A stretch of DNA of 64,000 nt from Bryobacteraceae bacterium (lineage in GTDB: Bacteria > Acidobacteriota > Terriglobia > Bryobacterales > Bryobacteraceae). The notes below the pieces were generated by a model. The model made no database searches. It was not told where the DNA came from and saw only the letters and a list, made by a program, of their open reading frames with translations. The number at the start of each line of letters is the position of its first letter. The first letter of the stretch is position 1. This document shows positions 1 to 9,352 of this stretch, piece by piece. The position numbers were made by a program, and so were the translations under genes. Where the stretch lies: contig JANWVY010000004.1 of NCBI GenBank assembly GCA_025056455.1, positions 124,001-188,000 of the forward strand. The letters are read 5' to 3'.

Positions 1-240
1 AGCCGCGAAATTATCGAGAGCTATGTGCGAGAGGTGCACCGCTTGCTGCGACCCGGAGCGCTGTTTAAGTTCCAGGTGCAAGGTGATTTTACGATTCAGA
101 CTTCCCCCGACGACACCTGGTTAGGAGTGCCCTTCTCCGACGAAGACGCTGTGGCCATGGCTGAGCGCTGCGGTTTCGAGCCCCGGTATCGCCACGGAGC
201 CGGCCAGCAGTATTTCTGGTTATGGTATTTCAAGAAATGA
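1..240 (+). CDS. C-terminal part of a SAM-dependent methyltransferase (5' truncated)
   Basis: The reading frame is open from base 1 and ends at TGA 238-240, so the gene starts outside the window. The visible 79 residues contain the pattern VREVHRLLRPGALFKFQVQG, typical of the late strand and helix of class I SAM methyltransferases (HRLLRPGG-like). They end with an aromatic strand, QYFWLWYFKK. The SAM-binding glycine loop is not in the window, so the substrate cannot be named. The assignment rests on this short family-like motif only. Confidence 0.6.
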   Translation, partial: SREIIESYVREVHRLLRPGALFKFQVQGDFTIQTSPDDTWLGVPFSDEDAVAMAERCGFEPRYRHGAGQQYFWLWYFKK

Positions 241-360
241 GGAGTTCGGGCGGACAGGCTCCCCGATCGGTCGCGCGGAGCCTCTCGTGCGCTGCTCCCA
301 CCTCTTCCGTGAGTCGTTTGTTCCGGCTCAGCGACAGCAACGATTTCCTTGCCTGAAGAT

Positions 361-543
361 TCATCGTGTGCGCGCCCCCCGGGCTTTTGGTTTTGCCAAC
401 TGATTTTCCGTTGTCGGCTTCCGCCTGCGCGGGGCCGATGGGTTTCGCGCATTCCCAGAAATCAGCTTCTCTAGATCCGCAATCGTGCGTTCGATCCGCC
501 GCTGTTCTCTGCGCAGTTCTTCAATGGCCTTCCTCAAATCCAT
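361..543 (-). CDS. Small basic coiled-coil protein (60 aa)
   Basis: The start is ATG at 543, preceded by a strong SD (AGGAGGGAG). Longer in-frame extensions upstream lack one. The first 35 residues form a charged heptad-like helix (MDLRKAIEELRREQRRIER). The rest is a Pro/Arg/Lys-rich basic tail (APRRRKPTTENQ), suggesting nucleic-acid contact or disorder. The architecture of helix plus basic tail recalls the protein at 28775-29089. It lies convergent to the methyltransferase end and downstream of tatC on the same strand, 77 bp after its stop. No function is known to me. The strong SD and biased composition argue for a real gene. Confidence 0.6.
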   Translation of the reverse strand: MDLRKAIEELRREQRRIERTIADLEKLISGNARNPSAPRRRKPTTENQLAKPKARGARTR

Positions 544-620
544 GCGCCGCCTCTCCCTCCTGTTGGACGCGGCAAGATGCCTCGAGCCTCGGATTCTGAA
601 TCTCGGCGCTAGGGTGGAAT

Positions 621-1769
621 TTAGCGTGACAAAAATGGAAATTGCGGGACTAGCCGGTATCCATGCCGGGAAACCGCCACATAAACCGCGCCTGCCCCGA
701 GAACCAAGAAGCCGGCGATGATGCCAAACAATAACTTCCAAGGAAATTTCTGGTTCTCGCGATGCAGCACCAGCAAATAACTCGCAAAAACTCCTACAAA
801 GTACAAAAGCACCATGGGCACGGAAAAAATCATGAGGTTGAAAATGTCTGGCGTGGGAGTAATGATCGCTGCCAAAACGACGATGCCCAGGATGGCATAG
901 CGGGAATTTTCAAGTAGCCAGCGCGGTGAGGCCAGGTGTAAGAGGGTAAGGAAGAAGATAATGACCGGCAGTTCGAAGACCAGCGCGACGCCCAGAATGA
1001 CATTGACAAATAGATCGAAATACTCAGTGATTGAAACGAGCACTTGGAGGTCAGAGTCACGCCCCAAACCCAGGAGGAACACTAAGCCAAAGCGGAAGGC
1101 GACGAAATATGCAAATAGTCCCCCGATCACAAACAGACCCGCCGAAATGATGATGAATGGCGCCGCCCATCGTCGCTCGCGCTTGTACAGACCGGGTGCG
1201 ATAAAGGCCCAAACCTGATAAAGCACCCAGGGAGAACCCAGAAACAGCGCCGTTAACAGCGGCAACTTCACCCAAATGATCGAGAAGGACTCAAGGGGAG
1301 TGTTCTGAACCAGCTTCGGGGGGTCAATGCCCAGCTGCACCAAAGCGTCTTTGGCCGGAGCGCGGACAAAATTCCACAGCTGGTTAGAGAAAGTGAGGCT
1401 CAAAAGAAACGCCAGCGCGAGTCCAATCAGGGCTTTGATAATTCGCGATCTCAGTTCCTCCAAATGTTCGAGGAACGACATCCGGAGCATCCCTTCCTCT
1501 TCGTCCTCTTCCTCGCTTTTGGTCTCGGGAGGAGGCGAGGGGGGAGGCGAGCTGGAGGAAGACTCAGGGGGCGTTGAGGGAGGCGGTCCGCTCGGCTCCT
1601 GCGTTAGGGCGACTGCATTGGTTTCATAAGCGTAAGGATCTTCGTAGGAACTGGTGGAATCGTCCTGGCGCGGACCCGTATCCGATGCGGCGCCACTCGC
1701 TGGAGCGGCAACGCTTTTCGCTTCCCACGTCTCAGAAGACGCACCCTGCTTGTCTGGTTCTTGCGCCAT
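621..1769 (-). CDS. tatC: Sec-independent protein translocase TatC with a long N-terminal extension
   Basis: TatC is the polytopic receptor of the twin-arginine translocase, which exports folded proteins across the inner membrane. The core starts near residue 94 with the family pattern FLEHLEELRSRI and continues with six hydrophobic segments, including PLLTALFLGSPWVLYQVWAF and the ITPTPDIFN loop. The start chosen is ATG 1769 (382 aa). The in-frame TTG at 1817 would overlap tatA. The first ~93 residues are unusual for TatC (normally ~250 aa): a low-complexity Ser/Pro stretch followed by an acidic run (KSEEEDEEEG), predicted cytoplasmic. It follows tatA by 22 bp in the same operon. Likely substrates in this window are the sulfatase (12376) and the PhoD-like protein (62200). 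Confidence 0.95.
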   Translation of the reverse strand: MAQEPDKQGASSETWEAKSVAAPASGAASDTGPRQDDSTSSYEDPYAYETNAVALTQEPSGPPPSTPPESSSSSPPPSPPPETKSEEEDEEEGMLRMSFLEHLEELRSRIIKALIGLALAFLLSLTFSNQLWNFVRAPAKDALVQLGIDPPKLVQNTPLESFSIIWVKLPLLTALFLGSPWVLYQVWAFIAPGLYKRERRWAAPFIIISAGLFVIGGLFAYFVAFRFGLVFLLGLGRDSDLQVLVSITEYFDLFVNVILGVALVFELPVIIFFLTLLHLASPRWLLENSRYAILGIVVLAAIITPTPDIFNLMIFSVPMVLLYFVGVFASYLLVLHRENQKFPWKLLFGIIAGFLVLGAGAVYVAVSRHGYRLVPQFPFLSR

Positions 1770-1791
1770 TCGATGTCTGTGCTGCTTAAAG

Positions 1792-2301
1792 CTAGCTGCG
1801 CGCCACCGGCTTATCAACCGAAAGCGGTTCGACCGAATTCGGATCGTTCGCTGCTAGCTCCACCGGTGCGGTCGAAGGGACCGGCTGGCTTCCCGTTTCG
1901 GGTGTAACGCCGTTTGGTGTTCCTGCTTCAGCCGGCGCCGCGAGCGTCGCCGATTCAGCGCCCTGAGTTGCGGAAGCGCTTTCTGTGGATTCCTGCGAAG
2001 GGGAGTTTGACGTCGTGCCATCGGAGTCGAAATACGAATTCTCGTAATAAGAATTCTCATAGTACGAGTAGTCGTATGTCGAGCTCTGAAGCTCCTGCAC
2101 GGTTTCCTTGATGGGATTGGTTTCTCGCTCAATGTTGGCCATTTCGCGATCAAAGGTCGCCTTTAAGTCGCTCGATGCACGGCGAAACTCCGCCAATCCC
2201 TTCGCGATATTCTTACCGAGTTCCGGAAGTTTTTTCGGGCCGAATAGCAGAAGAGCCAGCAGGAAGATCACCATCGTTTCTTGCCAGCCCAGCGACCACA
2301 T
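1792..2301 (-). CDS. tatA: Twin-arginine translocase subunit TatA/TatB family
   Basis: TatA/B proteins have one N-terminal membrane helix, a hinge and an amphipathic helix. Here residues 1-20 are hydrophobic, followed by the hallmark FGPKKLPELGKNIAKGL and a charged helix to about residue 70. The family is usually 60-170 aa, and this one has 169. After the amphipathic helix comes a tyrosine-rich repeat (YSYYENSYYENSYFDSD), then an Ala/Ser/Thr/Pro tail that looks disordered. Start ATG 2301 is preceded by GAGGAGG. Only one TatA-type gene is next to tatC, so whether it acts as TatA, TatB or both cannot be decided from sequence alone. Confidence 0.92.
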   Translation of the reverse strand: MWSLGWQETMVIFLLALLLFGPKKLPELGKNIAKGLAEFRRASSDLKATFDREMANIERETNPIKETVQELQSSTYDYSYYENSYYENSYFDSDGTTSNSPSQESTESASATQGAESATLAAPAEAGTPNGVTPETGSQPVPSTAPVELAANDPNSVEPLSVDKPVARS

Positions 2302-2469
2302 ACGGACAAAAACCTCCTCAACGTTTGCAGACCACTCCCATCATACACCTGAGTGCGGTTGAAGCGTCAACCATCGCCCCCCGCACGCAACCGGCTCGGT
2401 GCAAACAGCTACGGCGTGGCCTGAGCAAGGGCGACGTAAGCCTGGCGAACGCTAGAATCATGACGTAAT

Positions 2470-3468
2470 CTATTCCGTGGGCTGCCGAACGTAGCGGCCC
2501 GTTTTGTCGATGTAGCCGATTTTGGTCCCGACCTGAACCATGGCGATTCCATCCAAGAATTGATCCACGCCATCAAACTGGGCCTTAATGACCATCTCAC
2601 CTTTGCGATCAACATAGCCCCATTTGGAATTTTCCAGAATCTGCACGCCCGCTAAACCCTCGGAGAAAAAGCGCACCTGCCTGAACTTCGGTGTGATCAC
2701 CCAAGTGCCCGACTTGTCAATAAAACCCCACCGAGACTTGTCATCCATAGCGCCGGCCAGACCTTCTGAAAACGCACCCACCGCAAACCATTTCGGCGCA
2801 ATCACCGTCTTGCCCGTCCGATCGATAAAACTCCACAGCTGGCCGACGCGGCGAACCCCGGCCACATCTTCACTAAACGGCGTGAGATTGGGATCAAACT
2901 GGGGAGCGATGACAAACTTACCCTTGGGATCAATGTAGCCGCCATCCTCGGCTTGTAGCTCTCCATGTCCCCGCACCACGACGGCCGGCGCTAAGCCTCC
3001 GGAGAATCGGCCAATCCGAACGAAGTTCGGCGAAACTACCCATTCCCCCTTCTTGTTAATCAGCCCGGCTTTTCGCCCTTCATAGGCGGTGGCGAAGCCT
3101 TCGTGGAAGGGTGCTGCCGCGTCAAACTTGGCCTCGATGACAAGCTTGCCCTCGCGATTAATATAGCCAATCTTGTTATTGTCGTTGGCTACTAAAGCAA
3201 GATCCTCGAAGAAACGAGAAGCGCGTTGATATTTCGGTTCAATGACTACGTTGCCCGCGCTGTCCATATAGCCCCATTTTTTGCTCTGCAGGATGGGGTA
3301 GAGTTCGCCACTCTTGCCTTTCAGTTCGCCGCTTGCGCCTAACTTCGTCTGGTCGCCGGGCTGAGCCCGCTCACCTTCCACGCCAGCCTTTTTGGCAGAT
3401 TCCGTTTGCTTGCAACCAATCAGGATCAAAGTCAGCGAGACTGCGAAGAAAGAGAGCGCTCGTTTCAC
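2470..3468 (-). CDS. WG-repeat lipoprotein
   Basis: Start GTG 3468 is chosen because AGAGGTG lies just upstream; the longer GTG at 3510 adds an implausible Arg-rich leader. The N-terminus is a lipoprotein signal ending in a lipobox (LILIGC), so the mature protein should be acylated at Cys. Residues ~50-332 hold eight WG/KWG-type repeats with cores WGYMD, IGYIN, AGLIN, GGYID, WSFID, WGFID, WGYVD and IGYID, each followed by G(K/N)xVI. Such repeats form beta-propeller-like or solenoid surfaces and are thought to bind proteins or glycans. The specific role is unknown. It is a single gene, 168 bp downstream of the tatA start on the same strand. Confidence 0.85.
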   Translation of the reverse strand: MKRALSFFAVSLTLILIGCKQTESAKKAGVEGERAQPGDQTKLGASGELKGKSGELYPILQSKKWGYMDSAGNVVIEPKYQRASRFFEDLALVANDNNKIGYINREGKLVIEAKFDAAAPFHEGFATAYEGRKAGLINKKGEWVVSPNFVRIGRFSGGLAPAVVVRGHGELQAEDGGYIDPKGKFVIAPQFDPNLTPFSEDVAGVRRVGQLWSFIDRTGKTVIAPKWFAVGAFSEGLAGAMDDKSRWGFIDKSGTWVITPKFRQVRFFSEGLAGVQILENSKWGYVDRKGEMVIKAQFDGVDQFLDGIAMVQVGTKIGYIDKTGRYVRQPTE

Positions 3469-3736
3469 AAAAACACCTCTCACGATTGTCGATCTTGCGC
3501 GTGCACGCACGGAACGCTCGTTTTACCCAGCGAGTTGAGCCCCGTTGGCCAGAGAGCTAAGCCCAGCTTTTTGAAGGGAATCGTCTTTGCCTGAGGATTG
3601 AGGGGCGGTCTAGGGGTAGCCGGGGAATCCGCATCCGGGCAGTTTGTCATCCGATTAGGACTGGGCAGGCCCAGCGTGACGGGGTTACCACAGCTCAAGC
3701 AAGCCCGCTGGCATTGGAGCCATACTAGTTTCCGCG

Positions 3737-3813
<77 letters not shown>

Positions 3814-3960
3814 GGAAAGCAAACGCGCATTCCTTAGATTAGCATGGTTTGCCTGCTGCGGCGTGTACCGAGCGCGAGAAAACGGAAAAATTTACTCCCC
3901 GCACTTCCCCTTCTTCGGAGCCTCTTCCTTCGGAGCCGAGGTGGAAAGCAGCAGGACGTT

Positions 3961-6900
3961 TTACCGAACGGCCATGGTGACTCCCGGCCGGGAGGCCACG
4001 CCTCCCACAATTACCTCGACCGGCACGGCGGGTCCGGTGGGAGCATTCGGCGGAACAATCACGTTTACCTGCGCCAAGCCCAGGACGGTGGTAGGAACTG
4101 AGCCGACGTAGAGAACTTCTGCCGGCTGGCCCCCAATCCGGACCTCAGTCCGGGCGATCGGAGAGCGCAGCAGATTCGCCGAGGCGATCACGCCATCCAC
4201 ACCAGCTGGGGACGTCGCGCCTTCGCCGGTGAAGTAAATGATCGCGAACTGTCCTCTCGCTGCCGGATTCGCTGGACCGTTGATGGAGAAGTCGGAATTT
4301 TGAATTGCCCCTTGACCGTCGCCCTGCTGATTCAGGGTGAAGATTGCCGGGGCGGCGTCAACGACGCGAATCGAAAGCTCAGCGCTGCGTGCTCCCTGGT
4401 GTTCGACCTGAAGCCGGACCGCAGCGCGACCTCCGATTCCGTAAGGCACTACCGCACTCAAGACATCCGAACGAACATACAACAAGGGTGCAGGAATGCC
4501 GTCGAAAGTCACCCGCACGCCTTCAAGCGTCGTGTCGACCGTTCCCGAAGGCGTCAATCGCAGCCGCACCAAGTTCTGAGGACCCAGATTCTGACCAAAG
4601 ATCGCGACAATCATCCCCGGGGCTACCGCTGTCGGCAAGAAGCTCGCAGCATTCGTGACTGCGGTGATGACGGGCGGATTCACCTGCTGAAGATTGAGCT
4701 GAACTGGAATTGTAATGGGTTGCGGCAAACCCGTGTTGATCGTCACCGTGCCGTTGTAAACCCCCGGCTGGAGCCCCGCCAGATTTACCGAAACCGTGAT
4801 GGCGCCGGGTGTTGTGCCAGAGGAAGGCGTGACAACGAGCCATTGGGGCTGGCCCGAGCCAACGCTAGCCTGCACTTGATAAGTAATTTGCACTCCTGAT
4901 GACCGCACTTCGATGGTCTGCGTGCTTGGGGTCACCACGTTGTTTGTATTCGCGTTAAAAGTAATGTTGCTTGGCGTCGCAGTCACAGTTGGCGGGGCAA
5001 CGACGTTGAGTGTCACCGGAATGACTTGCGGCGAATTCGTCGCTCCTTGCGAGCGAATAATAATGGAACCAGTGTAAGTCCCTTGTGGGAGCTGCGCGCC
5101 GTTGACCGTCACTTGAATCGTGCCGGGTGTGATACCCGAATTCACGTTGATCGATAGCCACCCGCTTCCGGTCAGGATCGAAATCTCCGCCAAGTAGGAC
5201 AGCAAGGCGCCGCTCGAAGCGATATTCAAGGTTTGGGGCGGGGGCGCGGCTCCGCCTTGGAACTGCGTAAAGGTCAGCGGGCCGGGGGTGATCACCAGAG
5301 CTGCCGAGCCCGTCACATTCAGCGCCACAGGCACCACCAGGGGCGAGTTCGCCGCGGTTCCGGCAAGCGCTGTGAAAACGATCGAGCCGTAGTAGATGCC
5401 CTCCGCCAGCCCCAACGGATTCACCGAAACCTGGAAGGTGGCCGGTGTAGCGTTTGCCTGCAGAGGTGTGACCGACAGCCAGGATTGACCGGAAGGCAGA
5501 TTTACGACGGGCGTCACATTCACCGGGGTTCCGGTCGACTGAATGGTCAAGTTTTGGGGCGAGGGGTTCGCACTGCCAATCGTATGCAGGAAAGCAAGGT
5601 TTGTCGCGCTCGAATTAAGCAGAGCAATGCTGCCTGTCACGTTCAGCGTGATGGGGATGACATTTTGACCTCCCGGGTAGGTCAGCGTCACGTTCCCCGT
5701 ATAGGTCCCCGGCTGCAGGTTTCCTGCGTTGATGGAAATTGTAACGGTAGCGGGCGTTGTTCCCGAGGAAGGCGTCACGGTCAACCATCCCGTGCCCGTA
5801 GTCACGGCCGCAGTCGCTTGGAAGGTGACCGGCTGGGTGGCTCCTCCTGTACTCGTCACTTCAACACTAGCCCCCTGGCCAGGCGGTACCACACCTCCCA
5901 CGGCCTGATAGTTAAACGTCACTTGATTGATGTTAGTTCTCAAAGAGGGGGTGGTTTGGACAATGAGAGTGACGGGTACAGACACTGGGGTCGACGAGCC
6001 GCTGAACGTGATGTTAATCGTCGCCGTGTAGGTGGCGGGGCCCAGCGTCCCGACGTTGATGACTCTTACTGCCATCGCGCCCGGGGCCGTTCCCGTCGCC
6101 GGGTCCAGTTGCAGCCAGTTCACTGTAGCTCCTCCGGGCCCTACGATTTGGGCGCTATAGCTGGCCGAGACGCCGCCCGGAGGCAAAAGCGTCAAAATCT
6201 GCGTTGGCGGATTCGTGCCGTTTGCTTGGAAGGTGAAGGTGAGCTGGCTTGGAATTGCTGTCCCGGTTGCTGTGCCAGTCCCCGTTGTCGGCCCCACGAT
6301 GAGTCGGACGGGAATCGTTGCCAGCACCGTACTGGTTCCCGTCTGCGTGATGGTGATCCGGCCGGTATACTCGCCGTTCGGCAGGGGTGGCGAGCCAACG
6401 ATCTGAGTCGCAATTAAACCGACCGAAATGTTGGTCGTGAATCCGGTCGTAGTTGCCGCCAAGACCACACGTCCAGGACCCACGGCGAGCCACGTTCCCC
6501 CCGAATCCGTCGATGCCGTGGCCGTAATGTCAAACGCTTGGGGGGCGTTAATGGTCACCTGCTGAGGTTGTGGGAAGTTTTGCCCCGGGACCACGTTGAA
6601 AGTTAACGAGGCGGGGCTGAAGGTCACCCCTTGCGCACCCGTGCCAGCGCCTGTTCCTCCCCCGCTCACCCCGACTTGCAACGTCACCAGGACGTACTGC
6701 GGTTGCGATTGGATCGTTAGTGAGATGGCGATCAGAGTGCTATAAATGCCAGGCTGAAGGGATTGAATCACGGAGGCATTCACGCCTACAGACACTTGGG
6801 AGCTTGGCGTCGCCGTGCCATTGTTCACAGGCAGATTTAACCAAGCGCCGCCTGCTATCGGAAGCAGAAAAGCCACCCAGGCGACGCCCGGCTGCGAGGC

Positions 6901-7695
6901 GGTGATTGTAAACGTTTGATTCGCGGGCGCGGTCTGTCCAGGCTGGAAATTGAAGTTGACGACGTTTGGTGAAATCGTGAAAGCTGGGCTGCTACCCACG
7001 GCGAAGGTCACCAGGACGACTTGCGGCAGCTGGTTCGAGATCTGGACTTGGATCGCGGCCGAATAGGTTCCGGCCGCAAGCCCTGCTGGATTTACGGACA
7101 CCGTGATGGGGGTCGTCGTCGCGGAGGTGGTGCCTGAGCTTGGCGTCGCCGCTAGCCAGCCCGCTCCCGAAGCATAGAGGGGCGTCAGCTGGTATGACGA
7201 TCCGACAGGAGCAGTCAGCGTAAACACTTGGGAAGCTGGTATGGCTCCTCCTTGGGACTGAAAGGAAAGATTGTTGGGCGAGACGCTTACGGCAGGTGCA
7301 GCCGCCTGAGACCCGCCGCTACCGGTGCCCGTTGTTCCGATCGTCAGCGTAACCGGCACATTGACCGGAGGAACCGAGCTAGCTGCTGGCGTCACCGTGA
7401 TCACCCCGTTGTACTGGCCCGGCGCCAAGGTCGCCAGGACTTGGGGGTTCACAGAAACCGTGATGACCGAACTGGCAACCGTGGTGCTAAGCCACGGCTG
7501 ATTCACGGAAACAGTGAAGCCGGCAGAGGTAGAGTTCACCACAACCAGAGCAGTTGCAGCTGGTGTCTGGGTATTGCTTGGCGTTGTAAACGTGACGCTG
7601 GATGGCGTTACCGAGAACACCTGGGCGTGTACTGGGTCAGCGAGCAGGCCCAGGGTCGACCACCCAAGGACCGAAACAACGATTTTCTTCAGCAC
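3961..7695 (-). CDS. Giant secreted Ig-like repeat protein with Solibacter-type C-terminal domain
   Basis: The chosen start is GTG 7695 (1244 aa), because AGGAGG lies 6 nt upstream. It gives a clean signal peptide (LKKIVVSVLGWSTLGLL..VHAQ), whereas ATG 7710 and TTG 7761 lack SDs. About nine tandem beta-sandwich units of ~100 residues follow (BACON/Ig-like). Each has a central W-L-x-V-x-P-S-S-G-T-T-P motif and a closing G-x-Y-x-G-x-I-x-I segment. From about residue 1005 comes a ~240-residue C-terminal domain (AASFLPTAVAPGMIVAIFG, GEGATSPAGVDG, GLAQVNVIVP), matching the domain abundant in Candidatus Solibacter secreted proteins. It is probably an exported surface, adhesion or polysaccharide-contact protein. 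Ligand and exact function are unknown. Confidence 0.85.
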   Translation of the reverse strand: MLKKIVVSVLGWSTLGLLADPVHAQVFSVTPSSVTFTTPSNTQTPAATALVVVNSTSAGFTVSVNQPWLSTTVASSVITVSVNPQVLATLAPGQYNGVITVTPAASSVPPVNVPVTLTIGTTGTGSGGSQAAAPAVSVSPNNLSFQSQGGAIPASQVFTLTAPVGSSYQLTPLYASGAGWLAATPSSGTTSATTTPITVSVNPAGLAAGTYSAAIQVQISNQLPQVVLVTFAVGSSPAFTISPNVVNFNFQPGQTAPANQTFTITASQPGVAWVAFLLPIAGGAWLNLPVNNGTATPSSQVSVGVNASVIQSLQPGIYSTLIAISLTIQSQPQYVLVTLQVGVSGGGTGAGTGAQGVTFSPASLTFNVVPGQNFPQPQQVTINAPQAFDITATASTDSGGTWLAVGPGRVVLAATTTGFTTNISVGLIATQIVGSPPLPNGEYTGRITITQTGTSTVLATIPVRLIVGPTTGTGTATGTAIPSQLTFTFQANGTNPPTQILTLLPPGGVSASYSAQIVGPGGATVNWLQLDPATGTAPGAMAVRVINVGTLGPATYTATINITFSGSSTPVSVPVTLIVQTTPSLRTNINQVTFNYQAVGGVVPPGQGASVEVTSTGGATQPVTFQATAAVTTGTGWLTVTPSSGTTPATVTISINAGNLQPGTYTGNVTLTYPGGQNVIPITLNVTGSIALLNSSATNLAFLHTIGSANPSPQNLTIQSTGTPVNVTPVVNLPSGQSWLSVTPLQANATPATFQVSVNPLGLAEGIYYGSIVFTALAGTAANSPLVVPVALNVTGSAALVITPGPLTFTQFQGGAAPPPQTLNIASSGALLSYLAEISILTGSGWLSINVNSGITPGTIQVTVNGAQLPQGTYTGSIIIRSQGATNSPQVIPVTLNVVAPPTVTATPSNITFNANTNNVVTPSTQTIEVRSSGVQITYQVQASVGSGQPQWLVVTPSSGTTPGAITVSVNLAGLQPGVYNGTVTINTGLPQPITIPVQLNLQQVNPPVITAVTNAASFLPTAVAPGMIVAIFGQNLGPQNLVRLRLTPSGTVDTTLEGVRVTFDGIPAPLLYVRSDVLSAVVPYGIGGRAAVRLQVEHQGARSAELSIRVVDAAPAIFTLNQQGDGQGAIQNSDFSINGPANPAARGQFAIIYFTGEGATSPAGVDGVIASANLLRSPIARTEVRIGGQPAEVLYVGSVPTTVLGLAQVNVIVPPNAPTGPAVPVEVIVGGVASRPGVTMAVR

Positions 7696-8062
7696 GAGGC
7701 TCCTCCTCATTCTTGCATCTGCCAGCCCCAAGAATTGGCTCTGCGACAGCCCGGGATGCAATCTTTATTTTGACAGAAGTCGGTTTGTGCAAGGCCTGGA
7801 AGACGCCCACCGGTCAAATCTGGCGCATGGGGGAACAGGGCCTTTCGGGCTGTTCGACGAACCGTAGGAATCTGGCCGCATCTGGCTGGAGGCACTGCAT
7901 GTTGATTGCCAACTGGGTTACGCTCGCGGGCTGAATCACTTACAACGATGGTTCAGCTCTCCGGGTGGGGCTTGTGGGTCCTTCTGCCTCACCCCAGCCG
8001 CCCACTACATTCCGTTCAAGGGGAAAGACCTTTTTACTGGTGATACCGTATGAAGTGAACCT
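7696..8062. other. Intergenic stretch between the Ig-repeat gene and the kinase remnant
   Basis: This is 367 bases with no supportable gene. For the minus-strand Ig-repeat gene a weak sigma70-like pair can be drawn: GTGCAA at 7787-7792 (reverse TTGCAC) and TTTATT at 7764-7769 (reverse AATAAA), spaced 17 bp. Both boxes match the consensus poorly. No terminator hairpin, tRNA or repeat was seen. Some of the right half may be decayed 5' sequence of the neighbouring pseudogene. Confidence 0.3.
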
Positions 8063-9352
8063 TTGCGCGAAGCTCGTTGCCGTAGAGCCGAAGCTCAGGC
8101 TTCAGATCGACGGGACCTCGCGAGCCGGTCCAAGGCGGCGTCGGTTTTCTATCCGCTTTCTATTCTCCTGTTCATTCTCGCCACGGACCTCCCGAAGAAA
8201 TCCGCGCTCGGTTTCTGGCTGCTTTCGGCCCTCACCCTCAGCACAACTCTGATCCAGTTATGGCTCTGCTGTAGCCTGGGTAATTTTTACCCAAGTCGAA
8301 GCGACCGCTGGCTTTTTTACCTCGCAGCGGCGGTATGGGCAAACGCCGCTGCCTGGGGATTCTTTCTTGCTTTCGTAATCGAGAGTTACGGACCCGAGCA
8401 CGGGAATAGCACACTGGTTGCAATCCTCGTGACCGGAACCGCGGGAACAGCCATTTCTAGCTTGCTGGCGCGGCTTTGGCTCTTAGAAACCTCCCATCTC
8501 TTGTATTTCTCGCGCCCGGGTCGTTCACCTGTTTGCGATTGGGGAACATCTGCGCGTTTCCACTTGGGCTGCTGCACGTTTTGCCATCAACTTCACCAAA
8601 GCGGGTTTTGTCTCCGTGCGCGCTCAACTGGTTTCCAAACACGAGGACAAGATTCGTATTCTCCTCAGCGTCCGCGATACAGGGCCCGGTATCCCGGAGG
8701 AAAAGCGAGGTCTCATTTTCGAACCCTTGGAACAGTCGGACCGCTCGACGACGAGGGAATTTGGCGGTACGGGTCTCGGGCTTTCAAGTTGCGTACGGCT
8801 AGCGGAGCTGATGAACGGGAAGGTGTGGCTGGAGAGGACGCTTGGGGAGGGCTCAACATTCTCCGTGGAACTGGAATTTGCGGAAAGCGGGCCGGAAGTC
8901 GCAGGGCCCCCTCCACACTCCCCCCTCCCAACGGTCGAATCCCAACCAGCCAAGCGCCTTCTTCGCGTGCTTGTCGCCGAAGACAACCCGGTCCACCAGC
9001 GGCTGGTCATGCGTCTTCTCGAGAAACGGGGACACACCCCGGTTCGGGCCAGCTATGGAACACAGGCGTCCAGCTTGCTCTTGCCGAGCGGTTTGATGTC
9101 GTGCTCATGGACGTACAAATGCCGGGAATGGACGGCTTGACAGCAACCGAGCAAATTCGCGCCTTGGGCGATGAAATCCGCAGGAAGGTGCCCATGATCG
9201 CTTTGACGGCGCACGTCGGACACCCAGGCCGCCAGAAGATGCTGGATGCGGGAATGACCGATTTTTTGCCCAAACCCATTGATCCAGCGCAGCTCTACGC
9301 CATGATTGAGCAACATGCAGATCGAGCGGAGCTCGCCCAACCTAACGCGTGA
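8063..9352 (+). pseudogene. Decayed hybrid histidine kinase / response regulator
   Basis: Pieces of one sensor kinase lie in different frames. In one frame, 8130-8490 encodes several hydrophobic segments (a membrane sensor). In another, ~8580-9060 encodes the ATPase domain, with an N-box remnant (FAINFTKAG), G1 box DTGPGIP and G2 box GGTGLGLS. It runs into the start of a receiver domain (LLRVLVAEDNPVHQR). At about 9060-9075 the frame shifts back and the receiver continues (DVVLMDVQMPGMDGL, phospho-acceptor Asp; then PMIALTA and DFLPKPID). The dimerisation domain with the phospho-accepting His is missing between 8490 and 8580. A single 429-aa frame spans the region, but its middle is nonsense. 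The end overlaps thyX by 11 bp. Confidence 0.8.

Noticed and set aside
5233-6417. 394-codon plus-strand frame inside the Ig-repeat gene
   Set aside because: It is antisense to a repeat gene with a clear signal peptide and conserved domains. The translation is Arg/Gly-rich and matches no family, as expected from GC-rich antisense shadow.
8063-9352. Reading the region as an intact 429-aa protein
   Set aside because: The middle part is not protein-like, while kinase motifs appear in other frames. A pseudogene explains it better.
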